Counted from the first letter of the stretch, positions 37,201 to 47,442 are shown. The stretch is DNA of 64,000 bases from Cristatella mucedo (GCA_009760855.2 WPIO01000024.1:487501-551500), one strand, 5' to 3'. Numbers and translations: made by a program. The notes: generated from the letters alone by a model not told the origin.

Positions 37201-40200
37201 CGACAGTGGGATCTTATGTATAAGCTGGATATAATAGGCCATAGATTATTCTAGTAATTCCTGTATGTGAGCAAATCGTGTTTATGCTTATGTGTCATTT
37301 AGGTATGAAACCTTTTCTGAGAATAAAGGATCACATACCTCAAGTGCGTTTAATATACTGATTTATTATTCTTCTGCAGCAACTCCATTTAGGGAGTCAT
37401 GCTACAGGAATCGTTATAAAGTAGCTGAAAGGAATTCCGTTTATGTAAAATATGTCACCGAGGAGGAATTTCGAAACCAAAACTTAAGCAGAATGGTACA
37501 ACCGACTCCGGGACGCTCGACAATTGCAACGGTACGTAAAGTTGCATATAGTAGCTGTTCTCTTGGAAATGCTGCCAACGCATAGCAGCTGACTTTGCGT
37601 GCATCTGTTTGCTGCTGTGGCAATTCTGTTGATCTGTTTGTGATCATCTGTAGCCTGCGAGGGTACGACTGGCCACAAACAAGCAGCCGATGCTCGAAAC
37701 GCCCTTTCTCATGGAGCAATTATCTGATGTTGCACAGGTATGACCATTTAAGAATATGCTGGTGCGTATTTATGTTGACTATTTATTACCTCACGAGTTC
37801 TGATATGCCACTGTTACTGTGCCTCTGTTGAATTTCTGTTTATCATTGATTTTCTGAGGGCTTGCCCACATCTACAAGGACACAGCATGACCTAGCTGAA
37901 TAGGAATCCCTGTGTCGAAAGCTGCTTATGAGCCTGTCATATGCCCTTGGCCAATAGTGGCATTGAAGTGCCGTCTGTGACTTCTTATGGAGCTGGAGCC
38001 GAACACAACTGTACAGTCGTGACTTTAAGATGCCTTATGAGTTCACTGGCTACGATACCTTGCCAAACATGATTAACTCGTCATATTTTTTTTTATAAGA
38101 TTTCAATGTAACTTTAAAGGGTTCTTTGTTCTGGAGGCTGTATACATTTCGGTTTTTAAAATCAACCCCGGGCGACCAGATTGCAAGAGTGTAGAATTAG
38201 CTTGTTGTGACACATGTGTCAAGTGAGAACGTGCTGTATCTTTTGATGGTAAAATGGTGCATATTCCTTGAATTACGACGTAGCCACTGTTTTGATACCA
38301 TTTTATATAAGGCAGTTTGTTTTGATACCATTTTATATAAGGCAGTTTTGGCTTTTGATCCCCGAGGCAAGTTAAGTCATAATCTAGTTGCATGCCATAA
38401 TATGAACTTGCTTATACCTGCAGTAAACGTTATGCAAGTTGATTAGGGTGTATTGCTGAGTGCTGATTGGCCTATGTTGTATCATGCAGTTTATTCGTAA
38501 TAACCGGCTATCTCACCAATGTGTGCACACCGTAAGGAAAACCGTTAAAATCGAGGTGCACCTTTTTTGCATGGCTTGTCTGCACGAAGATCTTAGAATG
38601 AAGGCATCACTGTCTAGGTGATTCGTCTGAAATTGGTTTAAGCAGCGTTGAGGTTTTATAATCTCTAATGCTGTGCTACCAGAGTGGATGCACTAGCTGA
38701 TAGTCGTGGTGTGACCTTTGCAACTGCATCCCTCGCTTAATGGTGGTGGGGCATTTTTTAAGACTACAAATGCAAGGTCTCTGGCACGGTCGTGGCGTGA
38801 TATCTTCACTCAAAGGAAAGGTGATCATGCATCACTCCACAGCTCTACTCAGCAGGCTGAGGTACGTTGTTTTAGCCCCGTACCTCAATCTATTTGCCAG
38901 CCACTACTACCTGATAGAATTGGACATTGTAAAGCATTTCTTTTTGCTTACTAGATGCATGACGATCTCAGGAGGACACTCACGTTCGTCGAAAGTGAGA
39001 CAGAGGGGCCGGCGATCAGGGACGCGATCAGCAGCATCACCGACAGCGATAGGACGGCGGCAGAGCGCGCTGCTGCAGCCACCACGTGCCGCCTGTCTGA
39101 AGCTGATGAAGAGCTGATTGTAGGAGCAGCCACGCTGCTGGCGCCGGCGTGGCGCATGCTTTTTCCGTCGCCATCGTTTCTGCGCAGAACCTTTGTCCGT
39201 GACGGCGATCGCGTGCGTCGTTTGGCCTAGGGCATCGAGGAAATAGAACGTCGTCTCCAGCTCGAAATCGAAGCCATGGAGCGCGCAAAGACGGCCGACG
39301 CGGAGAGAATGGTCGAGGTGCTGGGCTTCTCCGCTGGGCCGTCTGCCGCAGCAGCAGCATCGTGCAGCGACGAGCGGGTCGCAGCAGCAGCAGCCGCCGA
39401 TGCTGTTGTTGCCCGCCTCCGCTGCCCGCCGAGGGCGAGCGCCGAGCGCCCGTTTGACCGGTCCTCGTCAGCATCGCTCCTCCTCGACGCTCTGCAGCAC
39501 TTGTCGCTGGGCAGCTCGCCAGAGCTCCCCGGAGCCACCTCGCGATCGTCCGAGCCGGAGCGGCACGCCGCGACGGACGTGGCCTCCCCCGCGGCGAGGT
39601 CAGGCCAGGGTGGCAGCGCGCCGGAAGCTTGGCCGCCTGCGTCGACGTCCTTACTGCTCTCTGCGAAGGCAGCCGACGACGATCCTGCTGCCCCTGCTGC
39701 TGCCCAAGAGGCCGTGCAGCCTGCTGGTGGCCGGCTGACGCCGGCTGAGCCGTTGCGGTCGCCGCGCTTTCAGCCCTGCGAGCGGCCGCATGCGGCGGTG
39801 GCCGAGATCGACTGCTCGGCTACAGCTGCCGTCGAGCCCGACTCGCACGCGGCCGACCTGCCCACAGAGATGGAGGTGGACCACCAGGGAGTGCACGGTA
39901 TCCGACAGACCGACGTGCTGCACGCTGGCGACGGCAGCGGCGGAGGCGAGCGAAGTCCGCTCGAGAGCGAGTCGCTGCGCTCGCAATCCCGCTTCATAGC
40001 CGCCATCGACCGACTCGGCGGCGGAGGCAGCAGCAACTATGCGGCCGCTAGGGCGAGCTCGGAGGAGGCGCCGTTCTGGGAGCCGATGGCGCAGGAGTCA
40101 TGTCGCTCCGGCCCACCTGCCACCGCTGCAGCTGCTGCTGCTGCTCCTGATTCGCGGCAGTGCAGAGCAGGGCTCGCCAGCGCGGTCGGAGGAGGCGCCG

Positions 40201-42729
40201 TGACGTCCGGTTGGTGTCGGTGGGCGGCGACACTATCGGCGAGTGCCACTTCCGGCTGGACACCGTTGGTCTCTGCACGCTTTGCTGCGTCTGTCCCGGC
40301 CTCGTCCTGCCCGGCCCTGCTGGAAGCTGAGCAGGAAGCCGAGCTGGATGTGGAGGCGTGGCACACGCCCGTGTTCAGGCAGCGAGCCGGCACGATATCT
40401 GTGCTGGACTGCGGCGCCTACAGCCCCAGGGCAGCGGGGACTGGCGCTGGGACGGCTTCCGGCGAGGCGGACGGCACTGCTCGGACACGATGGCGTGGAC
40501 CCGTGCAGCAGCAGCAGCAGCTCGCTGCCACTGCCGTGCCGCCCGGCGGTGGCAGCGAGCCTTTCGAGGCCGATCGCCCAGAGAGCTCGGGCACGATCGA
40601 GCCTCCGCCTCCTCAGCAGCTGACCAGCACCTTGTACACTGGCAGCCCTTGGCTTCAGCAAATCGCCGGTCGTCCTGGCGATGACACGTGCGATCGGCAG
40701 CCAATGGGATGCGCCGTTGATGAAGCCACACACCGGGTGTCAGATCAGCAGACAATGGCTGCGTACGGTGTCGGCGCGGCGCACTGCCTGGCCTCTGCAG
40801 CAGCCGACCGAGGAAGCGGCCGCGTCTTGCCGTTGCGGTCGCTTGCCTCAACGGCTGCCACGATCGTGGAGGCGCGACCATCTCTCGACGGCGCCGCCGC
40901 TACCTCGCCGCCGAGCGCTTTCGTGCGCACCGTGGGGAGTGGCGCAGCGGACGAGGCAAGACTTAGGCCGTCGCTGTCGGGCATCGCATTGGCCCCGCTG
41001 CTGCAGCAGCAGCAGCACACTCCCATTGCCATGGCACTCAACTCTGTGCAAGGCATCGTTGCGGTGGACTCGTCGGCACTAACGCCCGGCACTGCTAGCG
41101 TGACTTTGTCTACTGCCAGCAGCAGCAGTAGCACACCGGAGCTTCTGTACCAGCTCTCTCTCATGGGTTTGCTTATCAATGCGGCTGAGAGGTTTGAAAG
41201 TGTGCTAGTCAATGAGGAGTGTGCGCTGTACCTGTGTCGCGCCTCGACACGACTGAAGCAGCAGCAGCATTCGCCATTCGCCCGAAGTGAGCTGCCTGAT
41301 CCGGTGGCGATTTCGCTCACCCACGGCGACGACAAGGTAGCGTGGAGGGGCGTGTGCTGCTTGTTTTGCTTCCTCGTTCGACGGTTCGACTGTGTCTCTC
41401 GCTGGTGGTGTCCGGCGCTTGTGGTCGAGCTTGTCGTGCAGCAGCTGTTAGTGCAAGGATGAGCACACTTAGTTGTTCATTGTGCGTGGTAACACGACTC
41501 AAGTCAGATGAGTAGATGTACTATAAAACCACCACCACTAGCTGATTTAACTGCGTCTTTAATCAAGTGCAGATGAGCCTTGACGGCTAGGAAGCCAGAT
41601 TAGCAACTATTTCAGATAGGTAGGTCGGAGCAAGAGAATGAAGGGACATAAAGGTTGGTAGTATTGGCATGGAAGAAGATTTGCAAGTAGTGAATTGCAG
41701 AAGCTTAGGCGTGTTGTCACAAATGCATGGACCAGTTTGGCTGTGGTATTCTTATCTAAGCAAGCCTGAATGTTTGTAGTGTTATGTAGGTGGCAGTTGG
41801 CACATTCTGCAGAGCTGAGGCTGTAATGTAGTGAAAGATTATTTTGGAACAGTATACCCAGGCTCTCTACACAGGCTACTAGAGCTGTCGTATGGGCTGT
41901 TGGACAAGCCTATTTCAAGTGGTATAATAATAATAATAATACGCCCTTAAGTATAGCGCCCTCAAATCACTTCTTTCCTAGCTAGGCATAGTTGAGTTTC
42001 AGTTTCTTAGTGGCACCAAGGGTGCTCCTAATGTTAAATTGGTTTTTATCATCATTTAAGTTGTAAAAGTTTTGCTGTCTTACAAATGCAAACGTCAGCA
42101 GTACATGCTGCAAAGGGTTTGGGTGAGTTTGGTATTAATAAAGGCTGATTGGGGGATCAAAGTAAAGGTACATAACTGTGTGTCGTCTGCTTAATAATGA
42201 AAGCCTAGATTGTGCTTGCAATTATATAAACAATTCAACTGTGTGAGCACAGCACGTTCAATGTTGTGCCGCAAGTTAACCGGGCTATTACAGAGTAGAA
42301 GTCTGTGGAGTAGTTTGCTGTGTAAGCACAGCATGCTTGATTTTATGCCGTATATCAAGCTGGGTGTTACAAGGCAGGAGTAAGTGATTGGTGCTGTAAT
42401 GTTTTCTTGCTTTGCACTCAAGATACTCGAGAACTGATATGCCTAATCAAAGTGCACGGCACTTTTACAATGACTTTATCAGTAAACTGACATTTCACTT
42501 ATCGAGTATTTGTATTGCTTAGTAGCCAGTAAATCGTCATGAATCCTGCATAACTCGTGCTGCACAAACTCCTGCCTATAGGTATTTCCTAATAACTACC
42601 AGTTATGGCTTACCTTATGCATCTATTTAATTGCAGCATTTTATACCGATCCGGAAGACTGACTCAGAAGACTCACTCTCAACTACTTCGTCGCACGAAG
42701 GATCTGCATTTCGCTGCTATACACCATAA
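26124..42729 (+). CDS. TROAP: TROAP-like (tastin) gene, ten-exon model
   Basis: In human cells TROAP/tastin is a microtubule-associated cytoplasmic protein needed for bipolar spindles and centrosome integrity; it was first described with trophinin and bystin in cell adhesion. Ten exons join in compatible phase: 26124-26357, 29427-29578, 31667-31815, 34018-34166, 36734-36863, 37380-37531, 37654-37737, 38955-39119, 39231-41336 and 42637-42729. They total 1,138 codons including stop, against about 778 residues in human. Blocks matching my memory of human TROAP, in the same order: IAFETDEGALNSILTCRGV (human IEFVADPAALATILSGEGV), RASVYAT (RASAYLA), RESCYRNR (RASCFSR), ECALYLCRAS (ECAFYTSRAP), DPVAISL (NPVATLL) and HFIPI (CFIPV). 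The extra length is an Ala/Gln/Ser-rich exon 9. Weak points are the exon 8/9 join and a GC donor on exon 2. The orthology call rests on memory, not a search. Confidence 0.72.
26276..26335 (+). repeat. 15-base coding repeat (KPAPA)
   Basis: Three exact copies of a 15-base unit (aagcctgcacctgca) and part of a fourth, inside exon 1 of the TROAP-like gene. The unit keeps the frame, and all copies are identical, so the expansion looks recent. Confidence 0.95.
26358..29426 (+). other. TROAP-like intron 1
   Basis: About 3.1 kb with a GT donor (gtatgc) and an acceptor ending gtgtgtgtag. No complete repeat is recognised; an L2-C-like tail may be present near 28030-28075 (atagtgctctaagagtgcta). No other gene is seen. 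Confidence 0.6.
29427..29578 (+). CDS. TROAP: TROAP-like exon 2, ending at a GC donor
   Basis: It starts phase 0 after gtgtgtgtag and reads VKAPLTVRPKVDKCSGKKHA then LSWKTFEPDQLEDPEKKLSK, with TRKIQR at its end. The exon is lysine-rich and probably disordered. The only donor that gives the two-base end required by exon 3 is CAGAG/gcaagt, a perfect GC-AG consensus. It joins AG to G to make an Arg codon. The GT alternatives at 29566, 29583 and 29665 give the wrong phase for exon 3. Confidence 0.6.
31667..31815 (+). CDS. TROAP: TROAP-like exon 3
   Basis: The acceptor is ttgctgtttgggacag. The exon starts with one base completing a codon and reads ARDITRGAKPRGMHVGAKQL, then SRPAAVQPSAPPLQ, ending VMQQQAL plus one base at a strong donor (gtaagt). 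That base joins exon 4 to make Gly. The Pro/Gln-rich sequence just before the conserved IAFETDEGAL block parallels the Pro-rich segment before the same block in human TROAP. Confidence 0.68.
31816..34017 (+). other. TROAP-like intron 3 with a decayed antisense L2 copy
   Basis: A 2.2 kb intron (gtaagt to gctgtag). It holds a minus-oriented, decayed L2-C-like fragment at about 32850-33480, listed separately. No exon is supported in between; the 120-codon frame at 33655-34017 is intron read-through into the acceptor. Confidence 0.6.
32850..33480 (-). mobile_element. Decayed L2-C-like fragment
   Basis: Minus orientation. The 3' tail (cgccctaagggaaccaatcg and following, preceded by ATT repeats) is at 32850-32900. 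Remnants of the ORF C terminus include LVRVFVPSNLDYCDSLYSGL, the equivalent of [15 protein letters not shown] in L2-A. Heavily decayed, and antisense within the TROAP-like intron. Confidence 0.6.
34018..34166 (+). CDS. TROAP: TROAP-like exon 4, most conserved block
   Basis: A strong acceptor (cttcctgctgtag) is followed by two bases completing Gly and 49 codons: IAFETDEGALNSILTCRGV then LLDRTASLNVPTGV and LRKGGST, ending at gtaagt in phase 0. The block I-F-D-AL-IL-GV, followed by R-x-SL, matches the best-conserved part of human TROAP as I remember it. This exon gives the strongest single support for the gene call. Confidence 0.75.
34229..34258. repeat. (CT)n microsatellite
   Basis: About 15 CT dinucleotides within TROAP-like intron 4, followed by TATCTCTATTT sequence. 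Confidence 0.95.
34575..35535 (+). mobile_element. Decayed L2 fragment in TROAP-like intron 4
   Basis: Plus orientation. It has a decayed RT segment (GQQLNNYLSSSDLTSKFHLG, FRANRFPETALLQVY, LLVLLDISVLFETLDH, equivalents of L2-A RT motifs) and a degraded 3' end near 35450-35530 (gcagcaatttgtgaagcgcc). Many stops and frameshifts. Confidence 0.6.
36065..36195 (-). mobile_element. L2-B 3' end with ACATT tail
   Basis: Minus orientation. The tail reads taatgtaatgtaatg on the plus strand at about 36077-36091, next to the family 3' untranslated region (actccacaaagtcataaaga) and the last codons of the L2-B ORF. It is only about 130 bases long, so strongly 5'-truncated. It lies antisense in TROAP-like intron 4. 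Confidence 0.82.
36734..36863 (+). CDS. TROAP: TROAP-like exon 5
   Basis: The acceptor is gttttgtgttgcag. It starts phase 0 with FGARASVYATCESRYNLRDG, then QWKPTLESKHCPEH, ending LVPV plus one base at gtaagc. RASVYAT corresponds to RASAYLA in human TROAP. The one-base end joins the two-base start of exon 6 to make Ala. Confidence 0.7.
37380..37531 (+). CDS. TROAP: TROAP-like exon 6
   Basis: A very good acceptor (tttattattcttctgcag) and donor (gtacgt). After two bases it reads TPFRESCYRNRYKVAERNSV and then YVTEEEFRNQNLSR, ending RSTIAT in phase 0. The RESCYRNR segment aligns with RASCFSR in the human protein. It is basic overall, in keeping with a microtubule-binding protein. Confidence 0.7.
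37654..37737 (+). CDS. TROAP: TROAP-like exon 7
   Basis: Exactly 28 codons, phase 0 at both ends, between gtgatcatctgtag and gtatga. It reads PARVRLATNKQPMLETPFLM then EQLSDVAQ. The pattern of basic residues, then TPF/TP, then a Q near the end resembles the R-x-L-x-P-TP-Q stretch of human TROAP. Confidence 0.65.
38288..38348 (+). repeat. 30-base tandem duplication
   Basis: Two identical copies of a 30-base unit containing ttttgataccattttatata, within TROAP-like intron 7. The copies are exact, so the event is recent. Confidence 0.93.
38955..39119 (+). CDS. TROAP: TROAP-like exon 8 (end uncertain)
   Basis: An excellent acceptor (tttctttttgcttactag) and phase 0 start give MHDDLRRTLTFVESETEGPA then IRDAISSITDSD. 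The frame is the same as the large exon 9 frame but meets a TAG at 39228. A phase-0 donor (ATT/gtagga) at 39120 would remove the stop with a 111-base intron ending at cctag (39230). An alternative donor is gtgaga at 38995, joined to an acceptor at about 39247. If neither is used, the TAG would truncate the protein. Confidence 0.5.
39231..41336 (+). CDS. TROAP: TROAP-like exon 9, long low-complexity exon
   Basis: A 702-codon open frame. It starts GIEEIERRLQLEIEAMERAK, a short probable helix comparable to the QRIGILQQLLRQEVEGL helix in human TROAP. A long Ala/Ser/Gln/Pro-rich segment with polyglutamine-like CAG runs (near 40505 and 41005) follows; it is likely disordered. The end is conserved: LINAAERFESVLVNEECALY, then LCRAS and ELPDPVAISLTHGDDK at a donor (AAG/gtagcg). 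The frame continues into the intron to a stop at 41462 if unspliced, giving a hydrophobic tail. The splice to 42637 gives the better match. GC content is much higher than in the surrounding introns. Confidence 0.68.
41337..42636 (+). other. TROAP-like last intron with a decayed antisense L2-A copy
   Basis: A 1.3 kb intron (gtagcg to tttaattgcag). From about 41590 to 42220 it is a decayed minus-oriented L2-A fragment: traces of the C-terminal ORF segment (aatgcatggaccagtttggc and following) and of the RT palm (atcatttaag and gaaagcctagattgtgctt) persist. A SINE 3' end remnant (agctgatttaactgcgtc) lies near 41538. Confidence 0.55.
42637..42729 (+). CDS. TROAP: TROAP-like exon 10 (terminal)
   Basis: After a good acceptor (ctatttaattgcag), phase 0, the exon reads HFIPIRKTDSEDSLSTTSSH then EGSAFRCYTP and TAA. 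HFIPI aligns with CFIPV close to the C terminus of human TROAP. There the preceding DPVAISLTHGDDK of exon 9 aligns with NPVATLLEWQDAL. The agreement across the splice is good support for this terminal exon. Confidence 0.65.
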   Translation, partial: HFIPIRKTDSEDSLSTTSSHEGSAFRCYTP

Positions 42730-43719
42730 TTAATCTCACCCTTAGCATGGGTGACTGACGTCTGCCTTACAGTTTTAACGTCAGGACCATTTGCTTTGAG
42801 CAGTTCCGGCACTGCCCTTCTTTTGGGGCTGATGTCACTGCCGTATTTATTTCTCCGTCATACAAGTATTGTTTGGTATGATGCGTCGGTTTGATGCTGA
42901 GATCTACATTCTGCCCGGCGAACGTTTGTTTGCAAATAATTTTTCCAAAATGGACATGAAAACGGAGATTTTTGTTCAATCAACTAATGAAAAAGTTATC
43001 AAGCTGGAGCCAGGAGTATGTCATCCCAGCACAAATGTGAAGACTGGCATGTTTAAGTGATGATCATCTACTGCTGCGACTTTTATTTTCGTGGCACCTG
43101 CGTGCCAACTGAGGTCAACTGGTGCCTGCTGAGACCCCTAGCTTATAATCAGCGATCGTGATATGAGTTTTTTATTGTAATGCCATAGGCGTTATCATAT
43201 GACTACGATGACAGATTAGTGAACTTTTACCCGGGTCGTGTCGCTAGTACTTGTGTAATCGAGGGCTGTAACAGCAATAGCAATCATGTAATATATACAT
43301 ATGCATTTCTTCTGTCATTTACAAGTGCCTGAAGGCCCTTGGACTTCCAAATGATTGCTGACCGCAGAATGTACTAGAGTTGCAATAAGGCATTGGTGGG
43401 CTTGATGGCCGATGGTCACTATAGTTGATTCGTCAATGAGGCCGTCAATGATAGCCACACTCGCAGGACCGAGCCAGCTGCGACATTAGCTGTGGCTAGG
43501 CAGCCAATAGTAGCTAAATACGGAATGGCGAATGTACGTAATAGCTCGTTCAAGGTCTTTCCCATAGCAGCAGAGGCCTTATAGATTTGATAAAACATAA
43601 CAACAGGTCCTTCGTATGGCGCCGGAAGAGAACCGAATGTCTCGGTGCTTGGCAAATCGCTACAAGAACAAGGCTTATTGACGCTGTTCATGCTTTGACA
43701 ATCTAAGGGATTGCTATTT
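42730..43719. other. 3' flank of the TROAP-like gene, no other gene seen
   Basis: Probably includes the 3' untranslated region. No clear AATAAA was noticed close to the stop. Short ORFs on both strands around 42767-43060 have no support. Confidence 0.45.
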
Positions 43720-43845
43720 GTCTCCGTCTGTAACTCCACAGAGCCTCAAAGACTATGTGAGTGTTACGCAGGAGAGTTTTGCACAGCTCACTCACGGCCT
43801 AAGCGGCTTTCGGTATGTATTCGGTAGCGGACAGACTTCATCTTA
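43720..43845 (-). mobile_element. L2-B 3' end fragment
   Basis: Minus orientation. It contains the family 3' region (gtctgtaactccacagagcc and following) and the last codons of the ORF (cctaagcggctttcggta). No tail is preserved at its left end. Confidence 0.75.
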
Positions 43846-44649
43846 CACTACAAAAAAGTGAGAAGCATAGCTAAGTCACGCGAGATGCAATTATTACAAT
43901 AATTTGGCTGAGATGCAACTAGGCTTTTCAAAGGTTAATTCAGAACCAAGCCGGGATTGGAGAAGGCAGGTTTAAAAGCGAAGCAAATTGCCGAGCCTTA
44001 TTTATTAGCAGTATGAAAACAATCAGGTTTCTGCAAACAAAATCAACAATTTCTTAAGGTCAAATTTGGCAAAACGTCCCACGAGAGCCAATCAATGCGA
44101 AACTCACGTCTCAGCTAAAAGAGACTACTTCGCAAGTCATTCTTGAAGTTGTCATTGGTTCAAGTCCTGCTATGAGCGATCCTTCGCTGCAAGCACACTG
44201 CAAGCGGCGATGATAGCCGTTACAGCTCTGCCGCTATTCATTTTTTTGTTAAGACTTTCCACAAAGCCGTATTCAATCAAACTGGCGAACATGCTGCCTG
44301 AAGCTCTATCAGATTGTCAACCTGACAAGTCAGAGTGGTCCATAGTTCTGCTGAACCAAACTGGTGGATTGAAAAGATTTGTCGTAGGCTCTGACAAGAC
44401 TGAACATTTATTCCTAGGACCGATCTGGCTCTGCTAGTAAACTTGGCAGTGTCTAATCTCGGACAAATGGCTCGGGTAGAAATCGAGGTCGTTCTGACAA
44501 GGCCTGTACCGAATAGTTGATTTCTGTTATTCGGCCGAATACAAGTAGTTTACAGAATAGGTCAACAGACAAAATTACAATTGTTGATGAAAGTAAAGTA
44601 TTTTTACTGGACCCTGCTCTTTGGACCTCCAGATGGCATACGCTCACGC

Positions 44650-45345
44650 TTATGTAATGTCTGTAACTCCACAAAGTCATAAAGACCATGTGGGTGTTAC
44701 GCAGGAGAGTTTTGTATAGCTCACTCACAGCCTAAGCGGCTTTCGGTACGCATTCGGTAGCCAACAGACTTCATCTCACCCAATAAAGAGAAAGAGGGAA
44801 GCATAGCAGAGATAGTCAGGAGAGCAGTTAAGGTAGTGAGTAGCATAGAAGTAGCAGCTCAGGACCGCTGAAAAGGATGAGCCATAGTCGGCAGTAGGAG
44901 ATTAGTTGTCGTTGCGTAAGAATTGTCGAAGCGAGTTCCACAGTCTAGGACCTGCAGAGCTAACGCTTCTGTCGCCAACGGTCTTTAAGCGGAGGAATGG
45001 GACAGCTAATTTATTGTCCACACAGGACCTCAGGGCACGAACAGGCTGAGACTGACGCAGCAATTCAGCTAGGTACGAAGGAGCCAAGCCGTGGCGGGCC
45101 TTGTGGGTCAGCGTAAGAACTTTGCTCTTTATCCGTTGCTCAACCGGCATCCATCCTAGCTCTTTTAGCAAAGGAGACGCGTGCTCAAACCGCTGGGACT
45201 TGAAGACCAGCCTTGCAGCCATATTCATAGTCCGCTGCAGTGGCCTAATAGCTTTCTTTGGCAGCCCAGCCAAAAGGAAATTACAATAATCCAGCCGAGA
45301 CAGAACTAAGGAGCTAAGATTGCAAAAGGCGAGGCGCAGCACGAC
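44650..45345 (-). mobile_element. L2-B retrotransposon, 3' fragment
   Basis: Minus orientation. A short ACATT-type tail at 44654-44660 is followed by the family 3' region, and then a 146-codon frame (45342 to 44902) encoding the L2-B C terminus (LSRLDYCNFLLAGLPKKAIR, NSLRQFLRNDN). It is 5'-truncated. A stop separates the ORF from the last conserved codons. Confidence 0.86.
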
Positions 45346-47442
45346 GATGCTCAGCTAAGCCTGTTGCAGACCAATCTTGTCACTTCTGATACTCAATAGA
45401 GCTTGAGGGTAAGTTTTTCAGAATTGCAATCGAATATTGCGCCTTATTTTCCACCTCATGTCATGACAGACATAGGACGTCAATAGGTCGTTGACAGGCG
45501 ACCAAGTAGCTGAGCCAGTCTAAACCAGCTGCTCACCTTTTAAATACAAATCAGGCTATGCTGTGCAATGCTGCAGCGAATGAGACAATGCGGAAGCCTG
45601 TAATTTCGTAGCCTTAAACTGACAACGAAGGTCGTAAAGAATCGTGGAGGAGCCAAGTGCGTACCAGACGTATGAACATCAAAAGCATGCGCTTAAATTT
45701 TTGGAATGAGGATAGATATTTTCGCATGCTGTGTCCATGTTATTCTTGCTCGAAGGTCTATAATAGCTCGCCATAGTTCCATGTCCTCATCGAGCGAGCC
45801 GCCGACTAACTCCTACCCAATCTAAATACATGTTGACATAAGCAATTTAGACAGAATATTAGGAGCAGCCGTCAATTGAGTAACTGCTACAGAGAGTCTG
45901 GCTCCAGCCACTAGGCTACAGATAGTCTGGCTCCAGCCACTAGGCTACAGATAGTCTGGCTCCAGCCACTAGGCTACAGATAGTCTGGCTCCAGCCACTA
46001 GGCTACAGATAGTCTGGCTCCAGCCACTAGGCTAGCCGAACACAATAACAAGCTATTAATTCAGCACTACCAAATGGTAACGACGAAAAGTACTCCTTTA
46101 AAGTAAGAGAACCCGAGAATTAAGCAAAATCAACTTGTCCTTTAGCTAAATATTTATTTTTATACATATAGCCTATTAGTTGACCATTTAATAAATTATA
46201 GATCCGTAGAAATGGCTCCTTGAGGAGCATGATGAAGTCTCTGAGGACGATGTTTTCTTGTTACTTCTCGTTTGACCTGCCTGCCCCCAAAAGGTAAAGT
46301 GCATTAGCTTACTAGTTACCCTGGCAGGCGTTCAAATCAGCTTTCTTTTCAAAAGGGACAGGGAAGGTTTATGCACTTGACTGATTGCTCATAACACATC
46401 TGTTTTGGAATGCTATGGGGCCGGCTGTGCAACCGGACTTGGTGGCTTAACTGGTGCTTTTTTATCGAACAATATTTTCGTTAACCACCCTGAGTGGCTA
46501 CTCGCCTCTCCGGAATCACTGCCAGCACCAGAAAATGTTGACGAAATCCTACATTCTGCAAACGAGTAGCACCTAAAGAACTTGACCGCTACGTTAGGCG
46601 ATCAGGGAATCAATGCTTACACAGTGGAACTGCATAAACCCACCATTTATATGCATCTGGGCAGAATATTCCGAGAGTAGCGACGGTGGCATTACGTACG
46701 CAGGTACACATCTTCTAAGTCCCCCATTTCTATGTAACAACCTATCAATAGATGTATATCACCTATGCCTGCACAAAGGTACGAGGTAGTTATGGGTGGT
46801 TGCTACGTTGAATTAGTAGCTGTGATTAGTGGCTTCGAGTGCATAATCAGTAGCCAATACCTTTTCTGTCACGCACGGAAAAAACTTAAGAAAGAGCACC
46901 ATTAGAAGAGCCAAATTAGCCAGGAGCATTAATGTCTGAAGGGCTCTTGAGCTACGAAACTCGTAGTTTCAGGTGCATAACAACAGTCTAGTGCCTAGAC
47001 AAAGATTTAGTTCTCTCAGAGCGATACACAAATGTCTTATTATTATCATGACTCTGGCGGTTGAGATTGTGAGCTCAGATGTCAATGGACATAAGATATC
47101 TCTGCGTCTATATTGTCTATCTGTCATGGTATTATCTCGCTCTTTCTCTAAACACGGCATCCTTTTGGGGTTCTTGAGACAACATAACTTGTGCGTTCAC
47201 GTTCGAAAACGACAAGACGTATTGTTCTATTTATCTGGCGCCACATTATCCCATACGATAAGCTATGACATTTAATAATAAAGGTAATAGCACTAAACAA
47301 CTAAGCGGTTGGCGGTCCCCCAGATAACAGAATTTTACCTTTATAGGAGTGATGACACTGATGGCGGGACAAGATGATGGTGGGACCGATGCCGTGCAGC
47401 CACCTAGTAGAGCCGACAGTTACGATAAAGAGAATATATTTT
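45346..47442. other. Spacer between the two convergent genes
   Basis: No gene seen. It contains the 29-base minisatellite at 45890-46034 and otherwise AT-rich unique-looking sequence. The 3' untranslated region of ASNS should begin just left of 47443. Confidence 0.5.
45890..46034 (+). repeat. 29-base minisatellite, five copies
   Basis: Five nearly identical units with a period of 29 bases (tctggctccagccactaggc in each). Only the first copy differs (agagagtctgg instead of agatagtctgg). Confidence 0.96.

Noticed and set aside
41337-41462. Hydrophobic C-terminal tail of the unspliced exon 9 frame, read as a membrane anchor
   Set aside because: A donor at 41337 and a phase-matched terminal exon at 42637 give a much better match to the C terminus of TROAP.
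45885-46040. CRISPR-like array
   Set aside because: The 29-base units abut directly with no unique spacers; it is a minisatellite in an animal genome.
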